A DNA stretch of 64,000 nt from Myxococcales bacterium (GTDB lineage Bacteria; Myxococcota_A; Polyangia; Polyangiales; JADJMO01). The stretch lies in NCBI GenBank assembly GCA_016709545.1, contig JADJMO010000035.1, forward strand, positions 1 to 64,000, given 5' to 3'. Each line of letters opens with the position of its first letter. Position 1 is the first letter of the stretch. A program made the position numbers and the translations under genes. Below are positions 24,187 through 32,385 of this stretch, piece by piece. The notes beneath the pieces are model-generated. The model made no database searches, was not told the origin of the DNA, and was given only the letters and a program-made list of their open reading frames with translations.

Positions 24187-25290
24187 ATGTCGATCGAGCC
24201 GCACCCCGATCTTTCCGCGCGCGGGTCGTTCCTCGCCGAGGTGCGCGCCCGGATCGATGCGCGCCTCGAGGAGGTGCTGCAGGCTGCGCAGGCCGACGCC
24301 GAGCGCGCCGGTCCCGAGCCCGCCGCCGTGGTCGCCGCGCTGGCCGCGCTGGTCCGTCGCGGAGGCAAGCGGCTCCGCCCCGCGCTGCTCACTGCGGCCT
24401 ACCTCGCCGGTGGCGGCCCCCTGACCACGCAAGGCCACTGGCCCCGCGCGGTGACCGACGCTGGCGCGGCCTTCGAGCTCCTCCAGGCCTACTTCCTCGT
24501 CCACGACGACTGGATGGACGGCGACCGCGAGCGGCGCGGTGGCCCCGCCGTGCACGCGGCCCTCGAGGCGCGCCACGCGAGCCCCCACCTCGGCGCCTCG
24601 CTCGCGGTGCTCGCCGGCGACTACGCGAGCGGCCTCGCCCACGCGGTGCTCGCCGAGATCGACGCGTCGCCGGCCGTGGTCGTCGAGGCGACGCGCCTCT
24701 TCTGTCGCATGGAGCAGGAGGTCGTGCTCGGCCAGACGCTCGACCTCACGCTCGGCGACCTGCGGGGCACGCGCCTCGAGACGGGCGCCGACGCGGCCGC
24801 AGTCGACCGCATGCACGCGCTCAAGACCGGCAGCTACACCGTGCACGGCCCCCTCGCGATCGGCGCGGCGCTCGCGCTCGCTCCAGCACCCGTGCGCGCG
24901 GCGCTCGGCGCGTTCGGCGCCCCGCTCGGCGTGGCCTTCCAGCTGCGCGACGATCTGCTCGGCACCTTCGGGGATCCGAGCGACACCGGCAAGCCCGTGG
25001 GCTCCGACCTCCGCACGGGCAAGCGCACCGCGCTCGTCGCCTCCGCGTTCGCGCGCGCCTCGGCAAAAGACCGCGCGCGCCTCACCCAGGTGCTCGGTCA
25101 GGGGGACGCGCTCGACCCGCGCGACCTCGCGTTCGCGGTGGAGCTGCTCGAGCGCTGCGGCGCGCGCGCCGACCTCGAGGCCCGCATCGCGGCCCTCCAC
25201 GACGAAGCGGTCGCGGCCCTCGCCCCGCTCGGCGCCGACGCTGCGCTGCTCGTCGGACTCGCGGGCGCCATCGCGCGGAGGTCGAAGTGA
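24187..25290 (+). CDS. Polyprenyl (geranylgeranyl/farnesyl) diphosphate synthase
   Basis: A trans-prenyltransferase of 367 residues that extends DMAPP with IPP. The first Asp-rich motif is DDWMD (D107-D111) followed by RERRGGP, and the second is DDLLGTFGD near residue 255; GGKRLRPAL (59-67) and the KTGSYT loop are also present. The small or aromatic residues before the first motif (QAYFLVHDD) suggest C15-C20 products, but chain length cannot be fixed by reading. It heads the mevalonate operon and its stop overlaps the next start (GTGA). Confidence 0.93.
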   Translation: MSIEPHPDLSARGSFLAEVRARIDARLEEVLQAAQADAERAGPEPAAVVAALAALVRRGGKRLRPALLTAAYLAGGGPLTTQGHWPRAVTDAGAAFELLQAYFLVHDDWMDGDRERRGGPAVHAALEARHASPHLGASLAVLAGDYASGLAHAVLAEIDASPAVVVEATRLFCRMEQEVVLGQTLDLTLGDLRGTRLETGADAAAVDRMHALKTGSYTVHGPLAIGAALALAPAPVRAALGAFGAPLGVAFQLRDDLLGTFGDPSDTGKPVGSDLRTGKRTALVASAFARASAKDRARLTQVLGQGDALDPRDLAFAVELLERCGARADLEARIAALHDEAVAALAPLGADAALLVGLAGAIARRSK

Positions 25291-26196
25291 GCCGCGCGTT
25301 CGCCAAGGTGATCCTGCTCGGTGAGCACGCGGTCGTGCACGGACGCCTCGCCCTCGCGGCGGCGCTCGACCGCGGCGCGGTGGCCACCGCCGTGCGGTGC
25401 GAGGGCCTCGGCAGCCTGCGCATCGAGCCGTGGGGCCGCGTCGCTCGCCCCGGCGAGGAGGACGAGGTCGCGCGCGCGTTCACCGCCGTCGTCGAGACCG
25501 TCCTCGGCCCGCAGGCCTCGGTCGACGCGCAGGTCTCGGTCGACGTGCCCGGGGGCGCCGGCCTCGGTTGCTCGGCCGCGATCGCCGTCGCCCTCGCCCG
25601 CGCGATCGCCGAGGCCCACGGGCGCACGCTCGACGACGAGACCGCGGCCGCCTCGGGCAACGCCTGGGAGCGCGTGTTCCACGGCAACCCGAGCGGCGTG
25701 GACGCCGCCGTGGCGGCGCGGGGCGGCGTGCTCGCCTTCCGGCGGGAGAGCCCCGCGCGTCGTCGTCCCGCGCGAGCCGCTCTCGCTCGTCGTCGCCTAC
25801 ACCGGCGAGGCCGCCTCGACGCGCCAGATGGTGACCCAGGTCGCCCGGCAGCTCGAGCGGCGGCCGCAGGTCGTCGAGCGCACCTTCGACGGCATCGACA
25901 CCCTCGCCAAGAAGGCCGTCGACGCGATCGAAGACGGTCGGCTCTACGAGCTCGGGCAGCTCATGGATCTCAACCACGCGCTGCTCGCCTCGCTGCTCGT
26001 CTCGACCGAGCGGCTCGAGCAGGCGTGCAACGCCGCGCGCAAGGCGGGGGCCCTCGGCGCGAAGCTCACCGGCGGTGGCGGGGGCGGCTGCGCGATCGCG
26101 CTCGCGCCCGGCAAGGTGGAGCAGGTGCTCGAGGCCTGGAAGTCGATCGGGATCGAAGGCTTCGCCGCGCACATCGCCGAGAGGACCACGCCTTGA
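25287..26196 (+). CDS. mvaK1: Mevalonate kinase (frameshifted)
   Basis: A GHMP kinase phosphorylating mevalonate. The N-terminal frame has FAKVILLGEHAVVHG, PGGAGLGCSAAIAVALA (the ATP-binding GHMP motif) and GNPSGVDAAVAARGG. The C-terminal part, in the next frame, has VAYTGEAASTRQMVTQVA, LMDLNHALLASLLVS and KLTGGGGGGCAIAL. The frames join at about 25,740, where removing one G restores LAFRGRAPRVVV. With the change read through, the protein is about 302 residues, normal for the family. Genes downstream are intact and coupled, so a sequence error is likely. It begins GTG inside the upstream stop. Confidence 0.88.
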
Positions 26197-27173
26197 AGGC
26201 GACCGCCGTCGCCCGCTCGAACATCGCGCTCGCCAAGTACTGGGGCAAGCGCGCGGTGCCGGGCAACGTGCCCGCGACGCCGAGCCTCTCGATCACGCTC
26301 GCAGGGCTCGAGACGCGTACCACGGTCTCGTTCGACGCCGCGCTCGAACGCGACGCCTTCACGCTCGGGGGCGCGCTCGTCGACGGCGAACCGCTCGCCC
26401 GCGTGACGCGGGTGCTCGACGAGGTCCGCGCGCTCGCGGGGTTCGCGCACCGCGCGCGCGTCGAGTCCGCCAACGACTTCCCCACGGCGTCGGGGCTCGC
26501 CTCGAGCGCCAGCGGGTTCGCCGCGCTCGTGCGCGCCGCGCTCGCGGCCGCGAAGGTCGAGCCCGCACCCGGAGGTGGGGCGCTGGCCGCGGCGAGCAGG
26601 ATGGCGCGGCGGGCCTCGGCGAGCGCGGCGCGCAGCATGTTCGGCGGCTTCGTCGCGCTCGGCACGGGCGAGGGAGAGGGCGACGATCCCGCGGCCGTCG
26701 TCGTGGCACCGAAGGAGCACTGGGAGATCGCCGTCGTGGTCGGCGCGGTGACCCTCGCGCCGAAGAACGTCGGCTCGACCTCGGGCATGCAGCACTGCCG
26801 CGACACCTCGCCGTATTTCCCCGCGTGGGTCGAGGACGCGCCGAAGCTGTTCGCCGAGGTGCGGCGCGCGGTCCTCGCGCGCGACCTCGCGGCGCTCGGC
26901 GCGGCCGCCGAGGCGAGCGCGCTCCGCATGCACGCCTGCATGATGGCGAGCGACCCGGCGCTGCTCTACTTCCAGCCCGCCACGATGACGCTGCTCGCCG
27001 AGGTCCGCGCGCTCCGGGCGCAGGGCGTCGGGGCGTGGGCCACCATCGACGCCGGTCCCCACGTGAAGGTGATCACGGCCCTGGCCGACGCGCCCCGCGT
27101 CGAGGCCGCGCTGCAGCCGCACTGCGCGCGGACGCTCGTCGCGGTGCCCGGCGACGGAGCGGAGGTCGCGTGA
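26193..27173 (+). CDS. mvaD: Diphosphomevalonate decarboxylase
   Basis: MvaD converts mevalonate 5-diphosphate to IPP with ATP. The protein of 326 residues starts at TTG 26193 (overlapping the mevalonate kinase stop) with KATAVARSNIALAKYWGKR, the diagnostic start, followed by NVPATPSLSITL, NDFPTASGLASSASGFAAL with the catalytic region, ARSMFGGFV and MQHCRDTSPYFPAWV, and the C-terminal YFQPATMTLLAEVRALR and TIDAGPHVKV. All core motifs of the decarboxylase are present, which separates it from phosphomevalonate decarboxylases less clearly. RBS GAGAGGA lies upstream. Confidence 0.94.
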   Translation: MKATAVARSNIALAKYWGKRAVPGNVPATPSLSITLAGLETRTTVSFDAALERDAFTLGGALVDGEPLARVTRVLDEVRALAGFAHRARVESANDFPTASGLASSASGFAALVRAALAAAKVEPAPGGGALAAASRMARRASASAARSMFGGFVALGTGEGEGDDPAAVVVAPKEHWEIAVVVGAVTLAPKNVGSTSGMQHCRDTSPYFPAWVEDAPKLFAEVRRAVLARDLAALGAAAEASALRMHACMMASDPALLYFQPATMTLLAEVRALRAQGVGAWATIDAGPHVKVITALADAPRVEAALQPHCARTLVAVPGDGAEVA

Positions 27174-28069
27174 AGGTCGCGGCACCCGGGAAGCTCTTCA
27201 CGACGGGCGCGTTCGCGGTGCTGCGCGGCGCGCCGGCCGTCGTGCTCGCGGTCGATCGCTTCGTGTACGCGTCGCACGGAGGTACACCGTCCACGCGGCC
27301 CGAGGTGCTCGCCGTCGCGCGGCGTCGCGGCGCGGTCGCGCCCGCGGTCGACGTGGGCGGGCTCGAGATCGACGGTCGCAAGCTGGGCCTCGGCGGTTCG
27401 GCAGCGGCGGCGGTCGCGGCGGCGGGGCTGCTGCTCTCGGAGAAGGGCCCCATCGACGCCGCGGAGGTGCTCGAGGTGGCCTTCGCGGCGCACCGCGAGG
27501 TCCAGCCGCGCGGGTCCGGCGCCGACGTCGCGGCGGCCGCGTTCGGCGGCGTGGTCGTCGTGCACCGACACGGAGACCGCCTCGACGCCCGACCCGCCCA
27601 GCTGCCGCCGGGGCTCGTGTGGCGCGCGTACGCTCTGCCACGTTCGGCACGCACGTCGGACGCGCTCGATCGGCTGGCCGAGCGCGCCACCCACCCCGCC
27701 GTACGTCGTGCGCTGCTCCGCCTGGTCGGGGCGGCCCACGGCGGCGCGGAGGCCGTGGATTCGCGTGATCTGCCGCAATTCCTGGCCGCGGCCGCCGAGC
27801 ACGTGGCCGGCCTCGGGAGCCTCGGCGAGGCCCTCGATCTGCCGCTGGTTCCACCCGAGATCGCGCGGGCATGTGACGTGCTGCACGATTCCGGCATCGA
27901 CTCCGTGCTGCTGCCATCCGGGGCGGGTGGTGGCGACATCGCCCTGTTCCTCTCCTCCCGCCCACCGACCGGACATGAAGAAGCTACCCTCGAAGCCCTC
28001 GGCCTCCAGCCCCTCTCCCTCGGCGTCGCCCCGCGCGGTGTCCACCTCGTCGAGCAAGGTGCCCACTGA
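27170..28069 (+). CDS. mvaK2: Phosphomevalonate kinase (GHMP family)
   Basis: A GHMP kinase of 299 residues beginning at GTG 27170 with KVAAPGKLFTTGAFAVLRGAPAVVLAVDR, as in bacterial phosphomevalonate kinases. The ATP motif reads LGLGGSAAAAVAAAGLLL, followed by HREVQPRGSGADVAAAAFGG and, near the end, LPSGAGGGDIALFL. Because mevalonate kinase and the decarboxylase are separately present, this is by position the third GHMP enzyme of the pathway, phosphorylating mevalonate 5-phosphate. Its start overlaps the mvaD stop (GTGA) and HMG-CoA reductase begins 1 nt after its stop. Confidence 0.88.
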   Translation: MKVAAPGKLFTTGAFAVLRGAPAVVLAVDRFVYASHGGTPSTRPEVLAVARRRGAVAPAVDVGGLEIDGRKLGLGGSAAAAVAAAGLLLSEKGPIDAAEVLEVAFAAHREVQPRGSGADVAAAAFGGVVVVHRHGDRLDARPAQLPPGLVWRAYALPRSARTSDALDRLAERATHPAVRRALLRLVGAAHGGAEAVDSRDLPQFLAAAAEHVAGLGSLGEALDLPLVPPEIARACDVLHDSGIDSVLLPSGAGGGDIALFLSSRPPTGHEEATLEALGLQPLSLGVAPRGVHLVEQGAH

Positions 28070-28070
28070 A

Positions 28071-29372
28071 ATGAGCTCCCGCATCCCCGGCTTCTTCAAG
28101 CTCTCCGTCGACGAGCGTCGCGCGGTCGTCGAGGAGCGCACGGGCCTGCCCGAAGGGGCTCTCGCGGCCGCGGGTGAGCGGGGGCTCGACGTGGTGACCA
28201 GCGACAAGACGGTCGAGAACGTGCTCGGCACCTACGCGTTGCCGTTCGCCGCCACGCTCAACGTCCAGGTCAACGGCCGCGAGGTGATCGTGCCGATGGT
28301 CATCGAGGAGCCTTCGGTGGTGGCCGCGGCCTCCAACGCGGCCCGCATGGTGCGCGACGGCGGCGGCTTCGTCGCCGAGGCCGACCCGCCGATCGTGGTC
28401 GCGCAGATCCAGCTCGTCGACGTGGAGGACGCCGAGTCCGCGAGCGAGCGGATCCTCGCGCGTCGCGACGACATCCTCGCCATGGCCGACGCCGCCGTGC
28501 CCGGCCTCGTCGCGCGCGGTGGCGGGGCGCGCGACCTCGTCGTGCGCGTCCTCGGCGAGCCGAGCGATCGCATGATGGTGGTCGACGTCCTCGTCGACTG
28601 CCGCGACGCCATGGGCGCCAACCTCGTCAACTCGATCGCCGAGGGCGTGGGCGACGAGCTCGCCCTCCTCGCGCGCGGTCGCTGCAACTTCCGCATCCTG
28701 TCGAACCTCGCCGATCGGCGCTGCGTGCGCGTCACGTGTCGCGTGCCGTTCGAGGCGCTCGCGACCGAGGAGCTCTCTGGCGCCGACGTGGCGCGGGGCA
28801 TGGAGGAGGGCTCGCGGTTCGCCGAGCTCGACCCGTACCGCGCGTGCACCCACAACAAGGGCATCATGAACGGCATCGACGCCGTCGTGATCGCCACCGG
28901 CAACGACTGGCGCGCGGTCGAGGCCGGCGCCCACGCCTACGCGGCCCGCTCGGGGCGCTACTCGCCGCTCGCCACCTGGCGGCGCGACGGCGACCACCTG
29001 GTCGGCAAGATCGAGCTGCCGATGGCGCTCGGCATCGTGGGGGGCACCCTGCGCGTGCACCCCACGGCGCGGCTCTCGCTCGCGATGACCGGCGTCACCA
29101 ACGCCGCGGAGCTCGGCATGATCGCGGCCTCGGTGGGCCTCGCCGCCAACCTCGCCGCCCTCCGGGCCCTCGCGAGCGACGGCATCCAGCGCGGCCACAT
29201 GGGGCTGCACGCGCGCTCGGTGGCCATCGCCGCCGGCGCCACGGGCGACCTCGTCGAGAGGGTCGCCGCGCGCATCTGCGAGCTCGGTGACGTCACGGTC
29301 GACTCGGCGCGCGCGGTCCTCGCCGAGGAGCAAGCGCGCTCCGACAAGGACACGATCGCCGTCGCCGAGTGA
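28071..29372 (+). CDS. mvaA: Hydroxymethylglutaryl-CoA reductase, class II
   Basis: This enzyme reduces HMG-CoA to mevalonate with NAD(P)H. The 433-residue, membrane-free protein has class II features: SRIPGFFKLSVDERR at the start, MVIEEPSVVAAASNAARMVRDGGGF, VDVLVDCRDAMGANLVNSIAEG, THNKGIMNGIDAVVIATGNDWRAVEAGAHAYA and the C-terminal GHMGLHARSVAIAAGA with the catalytic His. ATG 28071, 1 nt after the previous stop, gives the family N-terminus. It closes the mevalonate operon and is convergent with the type III translocon operon, with 1 nt between the stops. Confidence 0.96.
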   Translation: MSSRIPGFFKLSVDERRAVVEERTGLPEGALAAAGERGLDVVTSDKTVENVLGTYALPFAATLNVQVNGREVIVPMVIEEPSVVAAASNAARMVRDGGGFVAEADPPIVVAQIQLVDVEDAESASERILARRDDILAMADAAVPGLVARGGGARDLVVRVLGEPSDRMMVVDVLVDCRDAMGANLVNSIAEGVGDELALLARGRCNFRILSNLADRRCVRVTCRVPFEALATEELSGADVARGMEEGSRFAELDPYRACTHNKGIMNGIDAVVIATGNDWRAVEAGAHAYAARSGRYSPLATWRRDGDHLVGKIELPMALGIVGGTLRVHPTARLSLAMTGVTNAAELGMIAASVGLAANLAALRALASDGIQRGHMGLHARSVAIAAGATGDLVERVAARICELGDVTVDSARAVLAEEQARSDKDTIAVAE

Positions 29373-29373
29373 G

Positions 29374-30117
29374 TCACCCGATCCGGGCCAGCGTGCGCGC
29401 GAGCATCGTGCGCTCCTGGGAGACCGCCCCGAGGAGCTGCCGCAGCTTGTCGGCCGAAGCCGCCGCGGCGTGGGCCAGGTCCGCGTAGTCGGAGGCAGCG
29501 TTCTCCCAGAACTTCGCGTCGGTGCCGCGCGCGCTGGCGTCGGCCTCGTGGTCGATCGCCGCGGCCCCGAACGTGGCCTGGGCGAGCGGTCGCGCGAGGC
29601 CGGTCGTCGTCGTGCCGAGGGTCTCGACGACCTTCTGGCGGCGCTCGAGGGACTGCACGAAGTCGCCGTAGCGACCGGAGGCCGAGACCCACCGCGCGTC
29701 GGCGCCCGGCACCCGCGCGTCGGCGCGCAGCCACTCGTCGTTGTTCTTGGCCGAGGCGCTCGGGCCCGCGGCGACCGAGGCGAGGGTGAGCGCGCCGCCG
29801 GCGATCTGGACCGCGCCCTGCACGAGCCCCTCCTTGCGGGTGTCGGCGGCGCGGGCGCGCTGCGCCTCGGCCTGGGCGCGCAGCGAGGAGAGCTGGCTCT
29901 CGCGGGCGTCGCGCTCGCACGCCTTCATGGTCTTCTGCTGCTCCTGCGCGCTCTCGACGGCGAGCAGCGCGGTCAGCGCCTCGAGGCCCAGCGACTCGTA
30001 GCCGGCGCCGATCTCTCCGAGGCGGGGCGGTGCGTTCGCGGTCGGGCCAGTGATGGAGGGGGTGGAGCCGCGCTCGAAGGTGGCGGCGCGGGCGCCGTGG
30101 ATTGCCTGGATGGTCAT
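29374..30117 (-). CDS. YopD-like type III secretion translocator (minor translocator)
   Basis: The 247-residue protein begins MTIQAIHGARAATF, with no Sec signal. Residues 45-100 are a coiled-coil-prone stretch rich in Gln, Arg and Glu (ESAQEQQKTMKACERDARESQL), followed by one hydrophobic segment (VQGAVQIAGGALTLASVAAG, about 101-120) and a helical amphipathic C-terminus. Length, single membrane segment and last place in an operon with an LcrH-like chaperone and a two-helix translocator match YopD/IpaC. Sequence similarity is weak, so the identity depends on context. Its start overlaps the upstream stop (ATGA). Confidence 0.65.
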   Translation of the reverse strand: MTIQAIHGARAATFERGSTPSITGPTANAPPRLGEIGAGYESLGLEALTALLAVESAQEQQKTMKACERDARESQLSSLRAQAEAQRARAADTRKEGLVQGAVQIAGGALTLASVAAGPSASAKNNDEWLRADARVPGADARWVSASGRYGDFVQSLERRQKVVETLGTTTTGLARPLAQATFGAAAIDHEADASARGTDAKFWENAASDYADLAHAAAASADKLRQLLGAVSQERTMLARTLARIG

Positions 30118-30932
30118 GCAAAGGCCCTCGGTTGGACGAGCGCGCGACGGTCGTGTTCGCGCTCCTTGACGATGGTGTGGACGATGCCGATGGCGCGCCG
30201 CGCGGAGGCCTCGACCTCGCGCAGCAGCTCGACCACCTCGGCGAGCTCGTTCTCGGTGCGCTTCAGCGCGGCGCGCGCGAGCGAGCTCTCGGCCCCGTGG
30301 TCGAGGCTCTCGGCGTGGGCGCGCTTCTCGGCGATGGTGGCGGCGCCCTCGGTCACGCGGGCCCCGCCCTCGACGAGGCGGGCCGTGGCCTGGGTGCCGA
30401 CCGCGAGCGCGGTGTGCTTCACGCCGGTCGTGGCGAGCGCGGACCACCCGCCGCCGACCAGCGAGGCCGCGATCCCCGTCCACGCGGCGACGTCGCCCGC
30501 GGTCTTGCCGCAGGCCTTGCCGATGTACGGCGAGCTCATCGAGAGCGCGAGCCCGCAGAGGGCGATGGCGGCGGGCGCGGCGGTGCCGGCCGAGAACACC
30601 GTGGCCGCGGCGCCGCCGACGACGGCGGCCACGGTGGCGACGACCTTGGCGACGCCGCCGAACTTGCTCCAGAAGCCGGCGCGCGACTCCGCGGCCTTGC
30701 TGGCTTCCTCGGCCTTCTTCGCGTTGGCGATGGCCTGATCGCGGTCGGCCTTCGCCGAGGCGCTGCGGTGCTCCGCGATGGAGGAAGCGTTCTTGCGGGC
30801 GTCCTGCTGGAGCGCCACGAGCGCCGCCTCGAGATCGGCGGGCGGCAGCATCGGCGCGCCGAGCGCGAGGGGGCGCGCGGGCGGTGGTGCCGCTGTGGCG
30901 GGGTCGAAGCGGGCTGCTTCGACGCGCATCAT
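30114..30932 (-). CDS. YopB/SseC-like type III secretion translocator (hydrophobic translocator)
   Basis: The 272-residue protein has a helical N-terminal region with coiled-coil character (ALVALQQDARKNASSIAEHRSASAKADRDQ residues are split here only by function), then FWSKFGGVAKVVATVAAV and a strongly hydrophobic Ala/Gly-rich region at about 90-130, a second one at about 145-170, and a charged helical C-terminus (KRTENELAEVVELLREVE). This is the architecture of YopB, IpaB and SseC pore-forming translocators. It is translationally coupled to the chaperone gene upstream (stop and start share ATGA) and to the YopD-like gene downstream. Confidence 0.7.
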   Translation of the reverse strand: MMRVEAARFDPATAAPPPARPLALGAPMLPPADLEAALVALQQDARKNASSIAEHRSASAKADRDQAIANAKKAEEASKAAESRAGFWSKFGGVAKVVATVAAVVGGAAATVFSAGTAAPAAIALCGLALSMSSPYIGKACGKTAGDVAAWTGIAASLVGGGWSALATTGVKHTALAVGTQATARLVEGGARVTEGAATIAEKRAHAESLDHGAESSLARAALKRTENELAEVVELLREVEASARRAIGIVHTIVKEREHDRRALVQPRAFA

Positions 30933-31393
30933 CGCAGCCCTCCGACGGCGCGACGAGGGGGCCTTCGCTCCACCTGCTCGAGGATGCTGCCGAGGTCGGG
31001 GTCGTCGGCGAGCTCGGCGCGCTCGTCGGGGCTGAGCGGCTCGAGCACCGCCTCGGCCTCCCCCGGGCTGCCCTGGTTGGCGAGCAACCGCGCCAGGTAG
31101 AGGCGGGCGCGGGCGTGACCCCCGTCGTCCTCGGGCGCGGCGAGCGCGAGGCGATAGAGGGAGGCCGCGCGGGTCGTGTCGTCGACGGCCTCGTGGCAGC
31201 TCGCGAGCGAGAACCACGCGCGGCTCGACTGGGGGCGATCGAGCGCGGCGAGGCGGAACAGGTCGGCGGCCTCGCCGAAGCGGTCCTCCTCGTAGTGGCG
31301 GGTGCCGAGCGCGAGGACCAGCGCGTGCTGGGTGGGGGTGAGGGACGACTCGCCCGCGAGGAACGCGTCGAGCCAGGGAACGGGCGCGCTCAC
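30929..31393 (-). CDS. LcrH/SycD-like type III secretion chaperone (TPR)
   Basis: The 154-residue protein has three tetratricopeptide repeats: ALVLALGTRHYEEDRFGEA, AWFSLASCHEAVDDTTRAASLY and ARARLYLARLLANQGSPGEAEAVL. The pattern and spacing, including AADLFRLAALDRPQSSRAWFSLASCH, closely follow class II chaperones (LcrH, SycD, IpgC) that hold the two translocators before secretion. It begins at GTG 31393 inside the tip gene's stop and its own stop overlaps the translocator start. Its location between tip protein and translocators is exactly that of lcrH. A generic TPR protein is the alternative. Confidence 0.75.
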   Translation of the reverse strand: MSAPVPWLDAFLAGESSLTPTQHALVLALGTRHYEEDRFGEAADLFRLAALDRPQSSRAWFSLASCHEAVDDTTRAASLYRLALAAPEDDGGHARARLYLARLLANQGSPGEAEAVLEPLSPDERAELADDPDLGSILEQVERRPPRRAVGGLR

Positions 31394-32088
31394 GCCGACC
31401 CCACCTTGTTGACGATCCCCTTCGCGGTCTCGTTGGTGGACGCGAGGATGTTCGAGACGAGCGAGAGCAGCTGGCCGCGCGCGCTCATGGCGCTCTGCAG
31501 GCGGATCATGCCGATCTCGCTCTCGCCGGAGAGCGCCTGCTGCGCGTCGCCGAGCGCCTTGACGCCCTCGTCGAGGGCGGTGGTGGTGATGCGCGGCGGA
31601 TCCTCCACGGTCCTCATGTACCCCTTGATGTCGCCCTTGGCGTCGAGGACTGGATAGGCGCCAGGGGCGTCTTCGGTGGTCGGCTCCTCGTGGGTGGGGT
31701 GCTCGATGCTCCCGAGCAGGCCGTCGATGGTCTTCTGCGCGTCGGGGCCCATCGTGTCGCGCATGTCCTTCAGCGCCTGGATCGACTCCTCGGTCAGCGT
31801 GGCCTTCCCGTCCGAGCCCGCGCCGAGCTTGAGGTTGCGCAGCTGGCTCGTGAGGTGCGAGATGGCGGACTGACGGTCCTTGAGCGACGAGATGCCCGCC
31901 ATGTCGTTGCGGATCGCGGTGTCGGTCGAGCGGATGTGGGCCGAGAGCCAGCTCACGAGGTCGCTCATCGACAGCGAAGGGGGCAGGCCGGTCTCGAGGC
32001 CGACCTTGCTCAGGGTCGTGGGGGCGACCTCCTTGGTGAACGGGAGGGATACGCTGGCGCCGAGGCCGCTCTTGAGGGTGATGGTCAT
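31390..32088 (-). CDS. Type III secretion needle-tip-like protein (LcrV/IpaD/SseB type)
   Basis: A 232-residue protein without a Sec signal. The C-terminal 50 residues form a helix, SEIGMIRLQSAMSARGQLLSLVSNILASTNE, resembling the terminal coiled-coil helix of EspA/SseB and tip proteins (MIRLQSLMSxR pattern). A central helical pair (residues 45-110) and a short mixed region (about 130-165) lie before it, consistent with the helical-hairpin plus insert layout of tip proteins. It is second in the operon, after the small LcrG-like gene and before the chaperone, the position of lcrV. All neighbours overlap by 4 nt. Confidence 0.65.
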   Translation of the reverse strand: MTITLKSGLGASVSLPFTKEVAPTTLSKVGLETGLPPSLSMSDLVSWLSAHIRSTDTAIRNDMAGISSLKDRQSAISHLTSQLRNLKLGAGSDGKATLTEESIQALKDMRDTMGPDAQKTIDGLLGSIEHPTHEEPTTEDAPGAYPVLDAKGDIKGYMRTVEDPPRITTTALDEGVKALGDAQQALSGESEIGMIRLQSAMSARGQLLSLVSNILASTNETAKGIVNKVGSA

Positions 32089-32309
32089 GGGGATGCTCCG
32101 GAAGCAGGGGTTCTTGGTTCAGACGCGGACGGCGAAGCGGGGGGCGACGGGGGGCGCGCGCGCAGGGCGCGCAGCCGGTCCTCGAGCCAGGCATCGAGCG
32201 CGGGCTCGATGGCCACCTCGGTGTCCACGTGTTCGGGGGCGCGCGCCTCGAGCTCCTCGAGCACGGCTTCCTGGCGGGCGAGTTCGCTCCGCAGCTCTTC
32301 GATGTTCAT
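32085..32309 (-). CDS. Small coiled-coil protein in LcrG position
   Basis: A 74-residue protein, MNIEELRSELARQEAVLEELEARAPEH at its start, which is a coiled coil with heptad Leu, followed by a short acidic-Trp segment (DAWLEDRLRAL) and a Pro/Ser-rich tail. AAGGAGGT lies just before the ATG, the strongest RBS in this operon. In Yersinia and Pseudomonas the first gene of the translocon operon (lcrG/pcrG) encodes a coiled-coil chaperone of about 95 residues for the tip protein; size and position match, sequence does not decide it. Its stop overlaps the tip gene start. Confidence 0.65.
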   Translation of the reverse strand: MNIEELRSELARQEAVLEELEARAPEHVDTEVAIEPALDAWLEDRLRALRARPPSPPASPSASEPRTPASGASP

Positions 32310-32357
32310 CGTGACCTCCTTCGACGAGGTGTCGGCGGGAGGTCGGGGGCAGTTGCG

Positions 32358-32385
32358 AAAAAAAGACGCCCCCTCGTCGGAGGCG
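32358..32385 (-). terminator. Intrinsic terminator after the NAGPA-like gene
   Basis: Read on the minus strand, the stop codon of the NAGPA-like gene is followed directly by a GC-rich hairpin (CCTC-CGAC-GAGG core, 32370-32385) and an unbroken run of seven T (32358-32364 on the plus strand as A). T-runs are rare in this GC-rich window, so this is a convincing intrinsic terminator. It separates the NAGPA-like transcript from the type III operon, which then needs its own promoter in the remaining 50 bp or partial read-through. Confidence 0.7.

Noticed and set aside
22391..29372. Carotenoid biosynthesis cluster
   Set aside because: No phytoene synthase or desaturase is present; the genes stop at prenyl diphosphates.
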